Assembly (NCBI GenBank): GCA_013695395.1
Contig: JACDAP010000607.1
Span: 1 to 8,624 of the forward strand
DNA length: 8,624 nt
DNA from: Solirubrobacterales bacterium
GTDB lineage: Bacteria; Actinomycetota; Thermoleophilia; Solirubrobacterales; Solirubrobacteraceae
Direction of reading: 5' to 3'
Positions 6,635-8,624 of this stretch are shown here, piece by piece. Numbering within the stretch: the stretch's first letter is position 1; every line of letters starts with the position of its first letter. A program made the position numbers and the translations under genes. The notes beneath the pieces were generated by a model. The model did not search any database, was not told the DNA's origin, and saw only the letters and a list, made by a program, of their open reading frames with translations.

Positions 6635-7677
6635 GCGGGCGTGCGCCGGTCCGGATCGCGGCGGTCCAGCCGCACCTCGCGCTGGGCGAGGTCGAGCGGA
6701 ACCTCGTCCACCTCGAGGATCTCATCCGCGACGCACATCGCGAGCACGACCCGCAGGTGATCGTCGTGCCCGAGGCCTGCACCTCACCGAACGTCTTCAA
6801 CGTCAAGCTCCGCGGCGCCGCCCGCCCGGTCGACGGCGCGGCCTTCCAGCTGCTCACCCGGCTGGCTCGCGAGCTCGACGTCGTCGTCGCCGGCGGCTCG
6901 CTGTCGCGGCGCGGCAAGGACACCTACGGCACCTACCTGCTGGCCGAGCCCGACGGGCGGGCGCACCTGCACGACAAGGACATCCCGACGGCGTGGGAGA
7001 ACCACTACTACCGCGGCGGGGACGACGAGGGGCGCGCTCACTGCACGGCGCTCGGGCTCGACGTCGGCATGGCGTCGGGCTGGGAGTGGGCGCGCTTTCG
7101 CACTGCGGACCGCCTGCGCGGTGTCGATCTCGTGCTCGGTGGGATGTGCTGGCCGTCGTTCCCGCTCAACTGGACCGCGCCCGGACTGGCCTGGTGGGTG
7201 CGCCGCGAGCACGCGATCTGGCGGCGCCAGTGCCGCGAGCTGCCGGCCCAGTTCGCCCGCCTGGTCGGCGCGCCGATCGTGCACGCCGCGCACGTCGGCC
7301 CGGTCGACGCGCAGTTCCCGGCGATCCCGGCGATCCCGTGGCGGACCCAGATGCTCGGGGAGACCCAGATCTGCGCCGCCGACGGCACGGTCCTCGCGCG
7401 GCTGACGCTCGAGGACGGCGAGGGCCACGTCGCCGCCGAGGTGACGCCCGGCTCGGTCGCCCCGGCCGACCCGATGACGGATCGCTTCTGGATCCCGGTC
7501 ATGACCGCCTCGACCCACGCCGCCTGGCACGTGATGAACGCCCAAGGCCGTGTCGACTACACCCTCAAGAAGCTCCGTGGCAAGCACGAGTGGCAGTCCT
7601 GGCCGGCGGGCGACCTGCCCGACGAGCTGCCGCCGGTGCCCGACGAGCAGGCGCAGCACTTCGCGACGACACGCTGA
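6631..7677 (+). CDS. Nitrilase-superfamily (carbon-nitrogen hydrolase) protein lacking the catalytic Cys
   Basis: A 348-residue cytosolic protein with the nitrilase alpha-beta-beta-alpha fold. It opens with VRIAAVQPHLALGEVERNL (7-25). The catalytic Glu is present as E48 in VVPEAC, and the catalytic Lys as K116 in HDKDIP, with E123 downstream fitting the second structural Glu. The nucleophile region reads GMASGWEWARFRTADRL (146-162). Relatives of this subgroup, as I recall them, carry CWE where this protein has GWE, so G150 (or S149 in a shifted alignment) occupies the Cys position. The next strand, VDLVLGGMCW (165-174), is as expected and its C173 is not the nucleophile. The protein may be a pseudoenzyme, use another residue, or carry a sequencing error (GGC versus TGC). 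ATGA overlap with the flavoenzyme gene implies a shared operon and perhaps processing of the same compound. A hairpin starts 5 bases after its stop. Confidence 0.85.
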   Translation: MSGRAPVRIAAVQPHLALGEVERNLVHLEDLIRDAHREHDPQVIVVPEACTSPNVFNVKLRGAARPVDGAAFQLLTRLARELDVVVAGGSLSRRGKDTYGTYLLAEPDGRAHLHDKDIPTAWENHYYRGGDDEGRAHCTALGLDVGMASGWEWARFRTADRLRGVDLVLGGMCWPSFPLNWTAPGLAWWVRREHAIWRRQCRELPAQFARLVGAPIVHAAHVGPVDAQFPAIPAIPWRTQMLGETQICAADGTVLARLTLEDGEGHVAAEVTPGSVAPADPMTDRFWIPVMTASTHAAWHVMNAQGRVDYTLKKLRGKHEWQSWPAGDLPDELPPVPDEQAQHFATTR

Positions 7678-7681
7678 GGTG

Positions 7682-7730
7682 CATCCGTGCTGCCGAACTC
7701 TCGCCTATCGGGATTTCCGCAGCACGGATG
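7682..7730 (+). terminator. 49-nt long-stem hairpin, likely transcription terminator
   Basis: A perfect 12-bp inverted repeat (7682-7693 with 7719-7730) continues inward after a single C-C mismatch as GAA/TTC (7695-7697 with 7715-7717). After a single C-T mismatch there is a 5-bp TCTCG/CGGGA stem with one G-U pair, closed by the 5-nt loop CCTAT. In all, 20 of 22 stem positions pair. It begins 5 bases after the nitrilase stop and ends 46 bases before the methyltransferase ATG. No U-run follows, as is common in actinobacterial terminators. The structure is seen directly; termination is inferred. A structured regulatory RNA or protein-binding palindrome are the alternatives. Confidence 0.6.
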
Positions 7731-7764
7731 ACCGCGCCGACGGGTCGGGGTGCGTCGCGTGCAT

Positions 7765-7776
7765 CACACTGGACGC
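7765..7776 (+). promoter_or_regulatory. Possible leaderless -10 region of the O-methyltransferase gene
   Basis: CACACT (7765-7770), a poor match to TAnnnT, sits 6 bases before the ATG at 7777, the same spacing as the -10 boxes of clpP and the FAD enzyme. No Shine-Dalgarno or -35 element is evident. It is weak on its own. Confidence 0.3.
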
Positions 7777-8406
7777 ATGGAGCTGATCGACCCCCGCATC
7801 GAGGAGTACGCCGAGCAGAGCACGACGCCGTGGCCGGAGGAGATCGCCGCGCTCGACGCGGCGACCCGCGCGGAACTCGGGCAGGAGGCGATGCTGAGCG
7901 GGGCCGTCGTCGGCCGGCTCCTCGAGACGCTCGCCTGGGTGATGGAGCCGCGGCTCGTCGTGGAGATCGGGACCTTCAGCGGCGCGTCCGCGCTCTTCCT
8001 CGCCGCCGGGATGCCCGCGGGCGCGCGCCTCATCACCTGCGAGGCCGACCCGGCCCACGCGGCCTTCGCGCGCGAGCGGCTCGCCCATGATGCGCGGATC
8101 GAGCTGCGCGAGGGCCCCGCGCTCGAGACCCTGGCGAGGATCGATGAGCCGATCGACCTCGCGTTCGTCGACGCCGACAAGGCCGGTTACCCGGGCTACC
8201 TCGACGCGCTGCTGCCCAAGCTCGCCCCGCACGGGCTGATCGTCGCCGACAACATGCTCCGCGACGGCGCGGTCCTCCACGCAGCCCCGGACCCCGGCAC
8301 CCAGGCGATCGCCGCCTACAACGCGCGGGCGGCGAGCGACCCGGCGCTGGCCAGCGTGCTGCTCACCGTCCGTGACGGGCTCACGCTCGTGCGCAAGCGG
8401 GCCTGA
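7777..8406 (+). CDS. Class I SAM-dependent O-methyltransferase (caffeoyl-CoA OMT-like)
   Basis: A 209-residue cytosolic methyltransferase of the PF01596/COG4122 type. It would transfer a methyl group from S-adenosylmethionine to a hydroxyl, commonly a catechol, with a divalent metal. Motif I is VVEIGTFSGASALFLA (61-76), motif II acid E89 in ITCEAD binds the SAM ribose, and LAFVDADK (128-135) supplies metal-binding D132. VADNMLRDG (156-164) supplies D158 and N159. All expected catalytic and metal ligands are present and the length is normal. I chose the ATG at 7777; a GTG at 7750 would add nine residues with no family similarity. The gene lies after the hairpin, so it may be transcribed separately from the flavoenzyme/nitrilase unit, although all three could act on one aromatic metabolite. 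The substrate is unknown. Confidence 0.92.
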   Translation: MELIDPRIEEYAEQSTTPWPEEIAALDAATRAELGQEAMLSGAVVGRLLETLAWVMEPRLVVEIGTFSGASALFLAAGMPAGARLITCEADPAHAAFARERLAHDARIELREGPALETLARIDEPIDLAFVDADKAGYPGYLDALLPKLAPHGLIVADNMLRDGAVLHAAPDPGTQAIAAYNARAASDPALASVLLTVRDGLTLVRKRA

Positions 8407-8624
8407 GGCGAACTGTGCGGTCTCGGTCTCGCAGAGCGAGAGCCAGGCCACACGGGTCGCCGTCCAGGCACGGTCCTTCCCCGCCACGACGAGTTCGATC
8501 AGCTCCTCGTCGGCGAGCCCGTCCGTCGCGCCGCCCAGGCGCGGGCGCACCACGCCGGCCAGGCGCTGGGCGAGGGCCGCGCGGTTCGCGGCCGGCAGCG
8601 ACGCGCGGCGGAGCAGGAACGCGC
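8407..8624 (-). CDS. Possible 3' part of a minus-strand gene, unidentified
   Basis: Reading leftwards from 8622, one minus-strand frame has strong G/C third positions and a protein-like sequence. It starts AFLLRRASLPAANRAALAQ and goes on through VVRPRLGG and LADEELIELVVAGK. The FLLRR...L..ANRAALAQRLA pattern recalls the cytosolic C-terminal tail of actinobacterial RDD-family membrane proteins, but that is a weak impression. The frame has no stop before the methyltransferase end and stays open antisense to 7705, so the true 3' end is unresolved. It may overlap the methyltransferase convergently, carry a frameshift near 8410, or be only a GC-driven open frame. The start lies outside the window. 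No better plus-strand gene is visible in these 218 bases. Confidence 0.4.

Noticed and set aside
7750..7776. GTG start for the methyltransferase
   Set aside because: It adds nine unrelated residues and covers the putative -10 region; no ribosome site precedes it.
1..8624. tRNA, rRNA, CRISPR, insertion sequence, prophage or toxin-antitoxin features
   Set aside because: No direct repeat arrays, transposase or integrase motifs, tRNA-like cloverleaf signatures or AT-rich islands were seen; base composition is even throughout.

Overview
The window is very GC-rich (about 70% by eye) with strong G/C preference at third codon positions, tightly packed genes, stop/start overlaps and several starts with no leader. 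This fits a high-GC actinomycete. The gene content, with a mycobacterial-type beta-phosphoglucomutase/GH65 pair and a ClpP with a variant active-site strand, would suit the deep-branching soil class Thermoleophilia (Solirubrobacterales), but that placement is inference. There are no rRNA, tRNA, CRISPR or insertion-sequence features.

Layout. (1) Bases 1-209 hold the C-terminal end of an aldo/keto reductase. It overlaps by 8 bases a 125-residue lipoprotein (202-579) that I read as a membrane-anchored serine-protease inhibitor of the potato-inhibitor-I/I78 type. (2) Bases 624-3763 hold a translationally coupled pair: a beta-phosphoglucomutase-like HAD enzyme and a GH65 disaccharide phosphorylase. 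Together they would turn an alpha-linked glucose disaccharide plus phosphate into glucose plus beta-glucose 1-phosphate, and then glucose 6-phosphate. (3) Bases 3773-4354 hold a complete ClpP peptidase subunit without a neighbouring clpX or second clpP. (4) A TetR-family regulator (4379-5092, minus strand) converges on clpP and is divergent from a two-gene unit. That unit is an FAD-dependent oxidoreductase (5141-6634) coupled by an ATGA overlap to a nitrilase-superfamily protein (6631-7677). A 16-bp imperfect palindrome in the 48-bp divergent gap overlaps both predicted promoters and is the likely TetR operator. (5) A 49-nt long-stem hairpin (7682-7730) begins 5 nt after the nitrilase stop. 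It is followed by a class I O-methyltransferase (7777-8406). (6) The last about 220 bases look like the 3' part of a minus-strand gene whose stop codon I cannot place.

Points most worth a second look: the bacterial lipoprotein with a potato-inhibitor-I-like reactive loop and a relocated disulfide; the nitrilase-fold protein that lacks the catalytic cysteine while keeping Glu and Lys; the long hairpin after it; the TetR operator/promoter arrangement; and the repeated TAnnnT-N6-ATG leaderless start pattern. I see no clear defence or mobile system here.
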